A stretch of 64,000 bases of DNA from Akkermansia muciniphila (GTDB taxonomy: Bacteria; Verrucomicrobiota; Verrucomicrobiia; Verrucomicrobiales; Akkermansiaceae), in contig CANQLV010000002.1 of assembly GCA_947624785.1 (NCBI GenBank), positions 186,001-250,000 of the forward strand. Reading direction: 5' to 3'. The notes beneath the pieces were generated by a model. The model saw only the letters and a list, made by a program, of their open reading frames with translations, made no database searches and was not told where the DNA came from. How positions within the stretch are numbered: the stretch's first letter is position 1; each line of letters opens with the position of its first letter. A program made the position numbers and the translations under genes. Positions 18,258 to 26,515 of the stretch are shown in pieces.

Positions 18258-19369
18258 TTCTTGCGGGCGATCAGTTGACTTTCCCCTTCCAGGATGAGCT
18301 CATATTCCGGATGAACCGCTTCCAGAAGTTCCTGCCAGGAGGAGCTAGTTTTGGCCGCGGGACAGGATGCAAGAGCCATTTTGTCCAGAAGGATGACCGG
18401 CGTGTTGGGAACGTAGTACAGCCGGGCGGTGCAGTTGGAGCCGATCATGCCGTGAGCGGCGTCATGCTGTGCGGGGGGGAGTTTGAAGAAATAGGCCAGA
18501 ATGTTGCCCCCGGTGGACGGGTTTTTCTCCACCCTCTTGTGGGAAAAGACTCCGGCCATGGAACCTCCGCTGGCCAAGGGAATGTCTACGCGCAGGGTTG
18601 CGGGGTCCAGTCTCGTCAGGTCCGGATTGGAGATGGAGACGGTGATGTAGTAGGCGGAATCGTCACAGACAGTTGCGATGGGGGTGGATGGTTCCAGATA
18701 AACGGCCTGTGCTTCGTCCGCCGGCAGGGTGAACTGGTATTGCAGCCTGCCGTCAAAGGGCATGCGCAGCACGTAATTCTCTTCCTCCTTCTCAAAGTCC
18801 CGCCGCGGTTTGATGTCGATGAGTTCCAGTTCTTTTTCCGCCAGGGAGATTTTTTCCTTGAGAGATTGGACGGCTTCCTTGTCGGAGGGATTTTTTTTGT
18901 CGTGCCAGCGTTTTTCCTCCGGCGTCAGCCCCGAGTAAAAGTTGATTTCCTCAAGCTGTTTCCGGAGTCCCACGATTTCATCCCGCTTGGCCGTCTTATC
19001 CTTCAGAATCTGGATTTCAAGCTCCTTGCGCTTGAGCTCCATATCCTCCTCATTGACAGTGGCGATAATGGCCCCTTTTTGTTCCCGGTCCCGGTCCGGC
19101 AGCCAGTTGTTGACATGTCCGGCGGCGGGCATAACGAAGGTTCGGATGCGTTCGGGAGTGATCTGGGCCTGCATCTGCATGATGAAGACGCGAACATCCG
19201 GCACGGCCTCCTGTGGAGCCGCTTCCTGGGCTGGGGCTGCAAGGGAAGTCTCCTCAGCCTGAACGAAGGCTGGAATACAAAGAAAGGCCGCTGTTCCCGC
19301 AATCCATCCGGCCACGGAGGGGAATCCGAAAGGAACGCGGCCCGTTGAACGGTGGATTTTCAATCTCAC
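18254..19369 (-). CDS. Periplasmic adaptor (HlyD/MacA-like) of tripartite exporter
   Basis: The 371-residue protein has a signal peptide ending near AFVQAEE (about residue 40). It contains a beta-rich lipoyl-like segment (PAAGHVNNWLPDRDREQKGA) and a Lys/Glu-rich coiled coil (about 110-200), then beta domains with a barrel-like motif (PFDGRLQYQF, GSNCTARLYY). This is the membrane-fusion-protein plan, though divergent. It starts three bases after the lipoprotein stop and overlaps the ATPase gene. With the divergent TolC-like gene at 20130 it should bridge the inner and outer membranes. Confidence 0.75.
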   Translation of the reverse strand: MRLKIHRSTGRVPFGFPSVAGWIAGTAAFLCIPAFVQAEETSLAAPAQEAAPQEAVPDVRVFIMQMQAQITPERIRTFVMPAAGHVNNWLPDRDREQKGAIIATVNEEDMELKRKELEIQILKDKTAKRDEIVGLRKQLEEINFYSGLTPEEKRWHDKKNPSDKEAVQSLKEKISLAEKELELIDIKPRRDFEKEEENYVLRMPFDGRLQYQFTLPADEAQAVYLEPSTPIATVCDDSAYYITVSISNPDLTRLDPATLRVDIPLASGGSMAGVFSHKRVEKNPSTGGNILAYFFKLPPAQHDAAHGMIGSNCTARLYYVPNTPVILLDKMALASCPAAKTSSSWQELLEAVHPEYELILEGESQLIARKK

Positions 19370-19372
19370 AGG

Positions 19373-19978
19373 TTATTTACCGACGTAGTCCGCAGACGGA
19401 TAAATGGTCACCTTGCCTCCATCCAGAAGGGTTTCCCCCGTATCGAATACGCCGGGATTGGAAGAACTTTCGTTGCCCTGGAGCCTGATACGGTATTTGG
19501 CGGAACCGGTGATGATTTTGTTGTAGGCATCGTCTCCGGTGTCAAAAGTCAGTGTGCTGCTGAAGGACATCTGTACGATGCCGTAGCTCTGAATCGGGCC
19601 GGGAAGCGTAATGACGTTGGTGGAAAGCGTGGCGTTGGTGGAAAGAGAGCCGGACGTGCCGTTTCTGCGGAAGATGACTACCGTGGGATTGCCGTTCCCG
19701 GCCCCGCCTCCGGAAGTTGGGATGCTGGTGGTCGTGTTGTTGAACAGGAGCGGCATCGTATCGGTGCCGGTGCCGGTGGCAAAGAGGGTGAAGGCGTGAT
19801 GGAGGGGGTCTGCATCAGGCGAGGTTTCATATTCCGGATTGGAGGAAAGCACAAGAACCTGACCGACGCCCAACTGGGTGGAACCGTCGGTTCCGCCGCC
19901 GCCGCAGGAAATGAAGCCGATGGCTACAGCAGTAAGGGAGAGAAAGGCAATAGTACGGTTGCGGGACGAAGTGGTCAT
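19373..19978 (-). CDS. Small secreted lipoprotein, first gene of the exporter operon
   Basis: A 201-residue protein with lipobox ISC followed by GGGGTDG. The mature part is Thr/Ser/Asn/Gly-rich and beta-like, ending GKVTIYPSADYVGK. It has no enzyme signature. Only three bases separate it from the adaptor gene, so it is co-transcribed with the whole exporter. That position makes it a candidate substrate, fourth component or sensor of the system. It resembles the lipoproteins at 15093 and 15856 in layout. Confidence 0.8.
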   Translation of the reverse strand: MTTSSRNRTIAFLSLTAVAIGFISCGGGGTDGSTQLGVGQVLVLSSNPEYETSPDADPLHHAFTLFATGTGTDTMPLLFNNTTTSIPTSGGGAGNGNPTVVIFRRNGTSGSLSTNATLSTNVITLPGPIQSYGIVQMSFSSTLTFDTGDDAYNKIITGSAKYRIRLQGNESSSNPGVFDTGETLLDGGKVTIYPSADYVGK

Positions 19979-19999
19979 AAGAATATTGAACTTTGAAAC

Positions 20000-20028
20000 A
20001 AGCTATCTGTTTTTGCTGTACCCGTCAA
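20000..20028 (-). promoter_or_regulatory. Putative promoter of the lipoprotein-exporter operon
   Basis: On the minus strand TTGACG (20028-20023) and TAGCTT (20005-20000) are 17 bases apart, 22 bases before the ATG at 19978. The -35 is identical to those of the two neighbouring lipoprotein genes. Confidence 0.6.
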
Positions 20029-20088
20029 TCATGAAATTCTTCCGACCTTTTGAGGCTGTGCGGTGAGGCGGCGGGAACGCTTTATGGC

Positions 20089-20115
20089 TTGACTTTTGGA
20101 AGGGCGCCGTAAAAA
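20089..20115 (+). promoter_or_regulatory. Putative promoter of the TolC-like gene
   Basis: TTGACT (20089-20094) and TAAAAA (20110-20115) are 15 bases apart, 14 bases before the ATG at 20130. It is divergent from the exporter-operon promoter, about 60 bases away. Confidence 0.45.
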
Positions 20116-20129
20116 TCCCCGGAAGATTT

Positions 20130-21419
20130 ATGGCTCCTCTGTTATACCCGGCCGGCACGGTTCCGTTGCCGATGACTGCCGTCCGGCAGTGGCTGAGCGT
20201 AAGTTTCCTGTGCCTCCTTTTTTTGCTGCCGGCGTCATGTTCCGTGAACCGTCACATGGAGGAGAAGACGAGGGAAATGATGAAGCAGATTGATGCCGAG
20301 CCGTACTGGGAACAGTTGCCGGAGCGTACCATCTCCTGGAATGCCGCCATCAAGATGATGATGGACAATAATTTGGAGCTGAAGGAATCCCAATTGAACC
20401 TCCAGCAAGCGGAATGGTCGGTAAACAGGGTGTTTACCCAGATCATTCCCGGCGTGAATCTGGACCTGATGATGACTCGGGATATCAGCGGTCTGTCCAG
20501 CATGAGCGCGCGGGATGTGGAATACCATACCAATATTCTGTTCAACATGCCCTCCCTCACTCAGGTTCCCTTTGACTATTATTCCGCCAAGGCGTCCGTA
20601 TATGCCTCCAGGAATATGCTGGAAATGAAAAAAAGGGAACTGGTTTCCCAGCTTTACCGGCAGGTTCTTTTATATGATAACGCCTTGCGTTCCCGCCAGA
20701 ATTCCCTGGACAGCATCCCTTTTGACGACGACGGCACCCAGCGGGCCAAGGTGGATCGGGAATGGGAGAAAACCAGGAAGGATATTTCCAAGGCGTTCAT
20801 CTCCCTGTTCGGGGACATGAACGCCCGTTGGTTCGTGGAACCCTCCACGGTGCCGCGCATCAGTTGGGCGGCGTACCGCAAGGCAAGCCGCAAGCTGGAT
20901 TTCCTGGTGGTATCCATCATGGCGATGGAGCTGGAGGCGTCCCGTCTAAGCGTGCTGAACGTCAAGATGCGCTTCTTTCCGTCCATGGACATCAACTTTT
21001 ACAGTCCCTCCCTTTTCTCCGGATCGGGCGGCACTTATTCCGGTTTCTTCGCCGGGGCTGGTGACATGCAGGTGAATATGAGCTTGAGGGAACAGCTGGA
21101 TACGCGCCTGGATGTATGGAACCAGTACCGTAATGCGCGGGAGAATCATAAAATTCTGGAGAAGAAGATGCGCATGCGCCTGGTGGAGCGCCGGGAGAAG
21201 GTGGAGGCTCTCATCAAGAGCCGTGATGAATTTGAAAGCTGGCAGTCCTACTACAGGAAGAAGGCCGCATTTTTGAAAAAACGCCTGGCGCTTTCCGGAG
21301 AGGAATATTTGCAGCAGCGCAAGGATCTTCAGGCGATCTATCACGATCTTGATGCGGAAGCCGCCAAGAATGCGGAAGTGGAAGCGGCGCTCATCATGGA
21401 GTACGGCTGGCTGAAATAA
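20130..21419 (+). CDS. TolC/OprM-like outer-membrane efflux lipoprotein
   Basis: The 429-residue protein starts at 20130 or at the internal ATG 20172. Both keep the signal peptide and lipobox LPASC, as in OprM-type factors. The mature protein is mostly long helices (NLELKESQLNLQQAEWSVNR, REKVEALIKSRDEFESWQSY) interrupted by beta strands, the OEP fold. It probably supplies the outer-membrane duct for the divergent adaptor/ATPase/permease operon. The sequence is divergent from classical TolC, so the call rests on topology plus context. Confidence 0.78.
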   Translation: MAPLLYPAGTVPLPMTAVRQWLSVSFLCLLFLLPASCSVNRHMEEKTREMMKQIDAEPYWEQLPERTISWNAAIKMMMDNNLELKESQLNLQQAEWSVNRVFTQIIPGVNLDLMMTRDISGLSSMSARDVEYHTNILFNMPSLTQVPFDYYSAKASVYASRNMLEMKKRELVSQLYRQVLLYDNALRSRQNSLDSIPFDDDGTQRAKVDREWEKTRKDISKAFISLFGDMNARWFVEPSTVPRISWAAYRKASRKLDFLVVSIMAMELEASRLSVLNVKMRFFPSMDINFYSPSLFSGSGGTYSGFFAGAGDMQVNMSLREQLDTRLDVWNQYRNARENHKILEKKMRMRLVERREKVEALIKSRDEFESWQSYYRKKAAFLKKRLALSGEEYLQQRKDLQAIYHDLDAEAAKNAEVEAALIMEYGWLK

Positions 21420-21506
21420 GGGGAAGGCGGCGCGGGGGTGCGGCCCTGTGTGACTGCGGGGCCTTCCTTTCTTGATGCCTTCAAAGGCTTGTGTTACGGT
21501 CCGGAC

Positions 21507-22463
21507 ATGCAAAAAGTTCGGCAGCCCGTAGGCATGGCGTTGATGATTCTGGCTTTTCCGGCCGCCATTTACGGGGCGTTCCCGTGGGGAATCGTCCTGG
21601 GGGCCTTTTTGTTCCTGCTGGGGGTGGCCGTGGCGGTCAGCCGTTTTTCCGCCATTGTCTGGTCATGGTGCCTGTTTTCCCTGGGGATTTATCTGGCCGC
21701 GCCTTTTATCTGGATGTGGAATCCGGACTATTTTTTCAGCCGCCCGTTTGACGTTCTGTTCGTGAGCGGCTGCCTGGTGGGCAGTCTGGTTTTGCTGACG
21801 ATCCGGTTTGCGGTGGTTCCCGTACTGTGGCCTAAAATCTTCCGCCATTTTATAGAGGGAAGCCCCACGCTGGAGGACCTGGCCCCGGAAAAGGGAAGGA
21901 CGGTGGCGGAACTGCGGAACGGCATTAAACGCAGGGAGGTGAATTTCCTGTTCGGGCATGCGGATGAGGAACTGGTGGAAAAATGGGGGAAAATAGCCCA
22001 GGGCATCGCGGCGCTTTCCAGGAGCCGTAAACGGCTGACGGCTTGGGTAGTAGGTATTCTTCTGGTCTGGCCCGCAGCCGTGTTTTTCCTTTCCGGAGGA
22101 ATGGGCGGCGCGCTGGACCGTGACATTGACCGCATGTGGGAAACCCGTCCGTTCCGGAACGGCATGGTGGTTTCCACCCCTGCGGCCATGAATGCGGCGC
22201 GGCGCGTTTTCAAGGATGCCCGCGCCCTGCGGGGAATGACGATGGAACAGGCGCGCACGTGGCTGAAAACGGACCGCAGGAATGCCGCCTTCAAGCTGGG
22301 CAAGCCCCGCTACGATTTTGAAAAGGATGAAACCGTGCTGGTGCTTTCGGACGGGAGGGACTCCATTCGCCTGGTGGCGGTCTTCAATGACGCCGGGCAG
22401 ATTACCCATTCCTGGCCGGAAGAATACATGACTCTGATGGTCAGGGATTTGGAGAAAGACTAA
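21507..22463 (+). CDS. Membrane protein of unknown function
   Basis: The start at 21507 (MQKVRQPVGMALMILAF) gives 318 residues. There are four helices in the first 110 residues and another near 175-195 (LTAWVVGILLVWPAAVFFLS), followed by a soluble C-terminal domain (about 205-318) ending in a strand-rich segment (ETVLVLSDGRDSIRLVAVF). The C-terminal part resembles a small lipoprotein-like SmpA/BamE fold only loosely. No family is recognised. It follows the TolC-like gene by 87 bases in the same direction and could be read from the same transcript. Confidence 0.75.
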   Translation: MQKVRQPVGMALMILAFPAAIYGAFPWGIVLGAFLFLLGVAVAVSRFSAIVWSWCLFSLGIYLAAPFIWMWNPDYFFSRPFDVLFVSGCLVGSLVLLTIRFAVVPVLWPKIFRHFIEGSPTLEDLAPEKGRTVAELRNGIKRREVNFLFGHADEELVEKWGKIAQGIAALSRSRKRLTAWVVGILLVWPAAVFFLSGGMGGALDRDIDRMWETRPFRNGMVVSTPAAMNAARRVFKDARALRGMTMEQARTWLKTDRRNAAFKLGKPRYDFEKDETVLVLSDGRDSIRLVAVFNDAGQITHSWPEEYMTLMVRDLEKD

Positions 22464-22538
22464 GCGCCGGACACAAAGGTTTGAATAGAACCTTTGAGCT
22501 TTGGTATTTGGTCATTGCGGAAGCCCTGCGGATTTCCG

Positions 22539-23369
22539 TTACAGCGTGCGTTTTTGCGGAGGCGTCAGGTTCAGCCTGCCTTCACTGATGTGGATGCCCA
22601 TGCCGCTTTCCTCAATCATGTGAATGAGTGGCAGATAGGCCTGGAGCAGGTTTTCAAACGCGGGAAGGAGAAAGATCATGTAGCCCTGGGGGACGGAAAG
22701 GCTTCCGATGGTGCCTCCCACGTGGATTCCTCCCGGCAGCGTCTCGTCATTGTAGAATTCAAAGCGGGTCTGCACCGCCATGTAGTTGTGCGGGTCCATG
22801 GACTGGAAGGGCGTCAGGAACAGGGAAATCGTCTGGCGGGAGTCAATGCCCGTATAGCGTTCAATGATGATTTCCATGCAGCCTTCCCCGATGGAGCCGT
22901 CCGGCTGTTCCTTGCCGCCGTGCAGCCGGATGCCTACCGCCGGATTGGTGGCGAAGATCGCCAGGGCCCCGTGCTGCTGGGGATGGACGGAGAAGGCCAG
23001 ATAGCGGTTGATGTCTTCTTCCGAAAAGGAAACGGAGGAGTCCCTGTTGATGGCCTGTTTCAGGATTTTTGGGATGTCCGGAGCGTTTTCCTTTTGGCGG
23101 AAGCCGGGCAGGTCAGCCGTGTTCTGCGGGCTCCAGGAGGAATAAATCAGCCAGGAAATAGCCGCCAGAATGGCTATGGTGAACAGGAAGATGAGATTGC
23201 CGATCAGGGAGAAGGGCGTTTTTTCACGGACGGGCTTTTCCTGGCCGGCCTGTTCCTCCGGATCGTAGAAATGTTCCACGATGTTTTCATGTTCCGGCAG
23301 GTCGTGCAGGGGTTCCCTGCCGGCGGAGCCGTTCCGGGGGGTGCCTTCGTTGTCGGGGGTGGGGGACAT
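22539..23369 (-). CDS. Single-pass membrane protein, unknown function
   Basis: This 276-residue protein has an acidic/proline-rich cytoplasmic N-terminus (about 1-50), one transmembrane helix (about 55-75) and an exported domain with a strand pattern (ARDSSV-like start, GEGCMEIIIERYTG, MAVQTRFEFYND). It begins 12 bases after the menB stop in the same direction, so it is probably co-transcribed with menB. No domain is recognised and a role in quinone synthesis is not implied by the sequence itself. Confidence 0.75.
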   Translation of the reverse strand: MSPTPDNEGTPRNGSAGREPLHDLPEHENIVEHFYDPEEQAGQEKPVREKTPFSLIGNLIFLFTIAILAAISWLIYSSWSPQNTADLPGFRQKENAPDIPKILKQAINRDSSVSFSEEDINRYLAFSVHPQQHGALAIFATNPAVGIRLHGGKEQPDGSIGEGCMEIIIERYTGIDSRQTISLFLTPFQSMDPHNYMAVQTRFEFYNDETLPGGIHVGGTIGSLSVPQGYMIFLLPAFENLLQAYLPLIHMIEESGMGIHISEGRLNLTPPQKRTL

Positions 23370-23381
23370 GGTGCGCAGGGG

Positions 23382-24206
23382 TTACGGGAGTCTGGGGAAT
23401 TTGGAGAAGTCCGGGGCGCGTTTTTCGACGAAGGCGTTTTTGCCTTCCTTGGCTTCCTCGCTCATGTAGTAGAGCAGGGTGGCGTTGCCGGCCAGGTCCA
23501 GCAGGCCCATCTGCCCGTCGCAGTCGGCGTTCAGGGAGGCTTTCAGGCAACGGAGGGCCAGGGGGCTGTGCCGGAGCATCTGGCGGCACCAGGAGAGCGT
23601 TTCCTCTTCCAGCTTTTCCAGAGGCACCACGGTGTTGACCAGTCCCATGTCCAGCGCTTCCTGCGCGTCGTACTGCCTGCACAGGTACCAGATTTCCCGC
23701 GCCTTTTTCTGGCCCACGATGCGCGCCAGGTAGGAGGAGCCGAGACCGCCGTCAAAGGAGCCGACCTTGGGTCCCGTCTGGCCGAATTTGGCGTTGTCCG
23801 CGGCGATGGTGAGGTCGCAGACGACATGGAGGACGTGGCCGCCGCCGATGGCGTAGCCGGCCACCATGGCGACGACGGGCTTGGGCATGGTGCGGATGGT
23901 GCGCTGCACATCCAGAATATTCAGGCGCGGCACGCCGTCTTCGCCGATGTAGCCGGCATTTCCGCGCACTTTCTGGTCACCGCCGGAGCAGAAGGCGTCC
24001 GGGCCTTCCCCGGTTAGGATGACGACTCCCACCTTGGGGTCTTCATGCGCGGCGTTGAGGGCGTTGAGCATTTCATGAACGGTCTGGGGACGGAACGCGT
24101 TGCGGACTTGGGGGCGGTTGATCGTGATTTTCGCGATGCTGCCGTCGTCCGTTGTTTCATACTTGATATCCGTATATTCCCTGGCGGTGGTCCATTGTGC
24201 GCTCAT
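23382..24206 (-). CDS. menB: 1,4-dihydroxy-2-naphthoyl-CoA synthase
   Basis: This 274-residue crotonase-fold enzyme matches MenB closely. It contains [45 protein letters not shown] and [18 protein letters not shown]. MenB cyclises O-succinylbenzoyl-CoA in menaquinone synthesis in the cytoplasm. The QTG triplet is that of the bicarbonate-dependent type I enzymes, as in E. coli, rather than the acidic-residue type II. No other men gene is in the window. The ATG at 24206 gives a normal length. Confidence 0.96.
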   Translation of the reverse strand: MSAQWTTAREYTDIKYETTDDGSIAKITINRPQVRNAFRPQTVHEMLNALNAAHEDPKVGVVILTGEGPDAFCSGGDQKVRGNAGYIGEDGVPRLNILDVQRTIRTMPKPVVAMVAGYAIGGGHVLHVVCDLTIAADNAKFGQTGPKVGSFDGGLGSSYLARIVGQKKAREIWYLCRQYDAQEALDMGLVNTVVPLEKLEEETLSWCRQMLRHSPLALRCLKASLNADCDGQMGLLDLAGNATLLYYMSEEAKEGKNAFVEKRAPDFSKFPRLP

Positions 24207-24485
24207 GCGGACTACTTTAATAAGGCGTCCGTCAATGGGAAGCTTAAAATGCGCCGCCTTCCGGGTGCATGCGGACTTGGACGGTGGAAAGGCGCCGGAG
24301 GGCGGAAGCTGGCGTTTTTGCTGCGTTTTCCGGGAGACAGGCTCTGGAAAAGCGTGGACGGAGCCGGACGACGCCTTTTCCCTTCGTCCCCGTTTTCCGC
24401 TGCTTTTCCGGAAGCCGTCCCGGTGACGGAAGCTGGCGGCATTTGTAATTTACGGCGTGCGCTTCTGTGCTACATTGGGAACGGT

Positions 24486-25562
24486 ATGATACATGACCTA
24501 CTGGTGCGCGGCGTGACGGTGTTTCCCGGGAGCGAACATTTTGAGTTTGTCCCCGGAATCAATGTGGTGGTGGGCGGCAATGATTCCGGCAAGAGCCATC
24601 TGCTGAAATTGTGCTACACCGTAGCCAAGTGGAGCGCGGACGGGGGCAGGAAGTCCCTGCCGGAGAAATGGGCGGAGGAACAGCGGCTCCGGAAGGATCT
24701 GATGCGGGTGTTCGCGTCCCGGGGACTGGCCGGGCTGACGGCCCGGAACCGCGGGAACGCCCATGCCCATGTGGAGGCTTCCATGGAGGGGGACGGGGTG
24801 CCGGAAGGCATGGGGAACCTGGTGTTTGATTTTCAGGCGGGGCATGAGGAGGAGGGGCTGAGCATTCAGGAGATGCCCAGACGCTTCCTGAACGTGCCGG
24901 TAGTGTTCCTGGCGGCGCGGGAGGTTCTGACCATTTACCCGAGCTTTGTACAGGTGGGGAGCAGGTTTCCCGAATTCCTGGACGGCGGAAGCTGGGACCT
25001 CTGCCGTTACCTGGATGCGGATGCGGCGGCGGAACCTATCAGCACGGACGCCGGGCGCGTGGTCGCCAGGCTGGAGAAGATCATCGGCGGGGAGGTGGTG
25101 AAGCGCGACGGACGGTTTTTTTTGCAGCGTCCCGGACAGCAGCCGATCGAGATGAGCCTGGTGGCGGAGGGGTTCAAAAGGCTGGGCACGCTGAGCTACC
25201 TGATCCGGAATGGGTCCGTGAAAAGAGGGTCCGTGCTGTTCTGGGATGAGCCGGAAATGAACCTGAACGCCTCCCATCTGCCCGTGCTGGTGAAAACCCT
25301 GACGGGGCTCGCCAAGACGGGGGTGCAGGTGATTCTGTCCTCCCACAGCCTGTTCCTGCTGCGGGAGCTGATGATTCAGCTTTCCGAACCCCGCAATGCC
25401 ATGGTGCAGAGGAAGTTTTTCGGGATGAGCGTGCCGCGGGGAGACCGTTCCGGGGTAAGGGTGTCCTGGGGGGAATCCCTGGAGGATGTGGGGCCTATCG
25501 AATCTCTTGAAGCGGAAATCGAGCAGGCGGACAGGTATTTGAAGCTGAGCTATGAGTCATAA
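24486..25562 (+). CDS. AAA ATPase of SMC/OLD-like type
   Basis: I place the start at 24486 (MIHDLLVRGVTVFPGS), giving 358 residues. Walker A is GGNDSGKS (30-37) right after strand-turn-strand GINVVVGG, as in RecF/SMC/OLD-class ATPases. Walker B is VLFWDEPEMNLN (D254-E255), followed by VILSSHSLFLLREL (switch histidine). There is no TOPRIM domain and only a short insertion, so it is not a full OLD nuclease. The stop overlaps the next gene by 11 bases (25552-25562). The partner has a PD-(D/E)XK-like motif, so I infer an ATPase-nuclease pair acting on DNA or RNA. Confidence 0.85.
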   Translation: MIHDLLVRGVTVFPGSEHFEFVPGINVVVGGNDSGKSHLLKLCYTVAKWSADGGRKSLPEKWAEEQRLRKDLMRVFASRGLAGLTARNRGNAHAHVEASMEGDGVPEGMGNLVFDFQAGHEEEGLSIQEMPRRFLNVPVVFLAAREVLTIYPSFVQVGSRFPEFLDGGSWDLCRYLDADAAAEPISTDAGRVVARLEKIIGGEVVKRDGRFFLQRPGQQPIEMSLVAEGFKRLGTLSYLIRNGSVKRGSVLFWDEPEMNLNASHLPVLVKTLTGLAKTGVQVILSSHSLFLLRELMIQLSEPRNAMVQRKFFGMSVPRGDRSGVRVSWGESLEDVGPIESLEAEIEQADRYLKLSYES

Positions 25563-26349
25563 GCCGTCAGAAGCTCATTACGTGGAGGGAGTCCACCGTT
25601 TCTGGATCGATGAAGGCTACGTCGTGTGCCGCATTGAATGCTCGGACTATTATGCCCGGCAGGCGCAGAATTTCTGCGGGGGGTGCAAGGAGATGGACTT
25701 CCTGCTCTATCATCCGGAACGCCGGGATTTATGGCTGGTGGAAGTAAAGGATTACCGTTTTGACGCCCGGCCCAAGGTGGGGGAACTGGTCTGCGCCCTG
25801 AGCCGCAAGGTCCGGGATACGATGTTTCTTCTCCGGGCCGCTTCCGTGGCCGCCCCGCATGAAGAGCCGGCGGAGGGCATCTCCCTGAGGGATTTTTCCA
25901 TCCTGGCCTCGGAGGCGGAGACGCTTCATCTGGCTTTTCTGCTGGAAATGGGCATGGGCGGCGTCTGGACGGACGGCGGGCTGCTGGCAAACGTCAAGAA
26001 CCTGCTGGTGGGCTCCATGCGTTTTCTGGATGCGGAGCTGATCTGCGCGCCCATCACGTATCCACACCGCATCGGCCCGTGGCGCGTGACCTCCGCCCAT
26101 GGGGAGGTGAGCAAGCGGGTGGAAATCCGGCGCGCCAGGAAACTGGCGGAAATTCAGGAACAGCGGCGGCGGGAACGGCTGGAGGCGCAGGAGGAGAGCG
26201 CCTGGCAGGAAAAGAGCCGGAAGGGGAGTGGCTTTCATGCGGCGGAAACGGAGGAAAAGATGCCCCAGTGGAAGCGCCGCCTCCAGCAGCGCATGAACGG
26301 GGAAAGCGCGAATCACGAGGGACGACGCAGAAAAAGGAAACGGGACTGA
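25552..26349 (+). CDS. PD-(D/E)XK nuclease-like protein, partner of the AAA ATPase
   Basis: A 265-residue protein. Residues 46-68 carry KEMDFLLYH, a charged turn, then LWLVEVKDY. D49 and E64-V-K66 fit the D...ExK catalytic pattern of restriction-endonuclease-like folds, with a possible helix-1 glutamate at E12. Helical segments follow, and the tail (about 185-265) is highly basic and coiled-coil-like, suitable for nucleic-acid binding. It is translationally coupled to the ATPase. Composition is like neighbouring core genes, so recent transfer is not evident. Biological role (defence, repair or turnover) is open. Confidence 0.75.
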   Translation: MSHKPSEAHYVEGVHRFWIDEGYVVCRIECSDYYARQAQNFCGGCKEMDFLLYHPERRDLWLVEVKDYRFDARPKVGELVCALSRKVRDTMFLLRAASVAAPHEEPAEGISLRDFSILASEAETLHLAFLLEMGMGGVWTDGGLLANVKNLLVGSMRFLDAELICAPITYPHRIGPWRVTSAHGEVSKRVEIRRARKLAEIQEQRRRERLEAQEESAWQEKSRKGSGFHAAETEEKMPQWKRRLQQRMNGESANHEGRRRKRKRD

Positions 26350-26515
26350 ATCCCGCGCTGTCTATTGCCTCATTGCCGGAAGGCGCTTCCCGGCCCGGAA
26401 CGGTCCGGTTCCCTCCTGCGCCGGCTGTATGGCATGTCTCGGAAAAAAGTTTTATTTTACAAGGACTCGCGTATCATGCCGCCCGATTCATTAACTTCTG
26501 TGTGCTAACCACATT

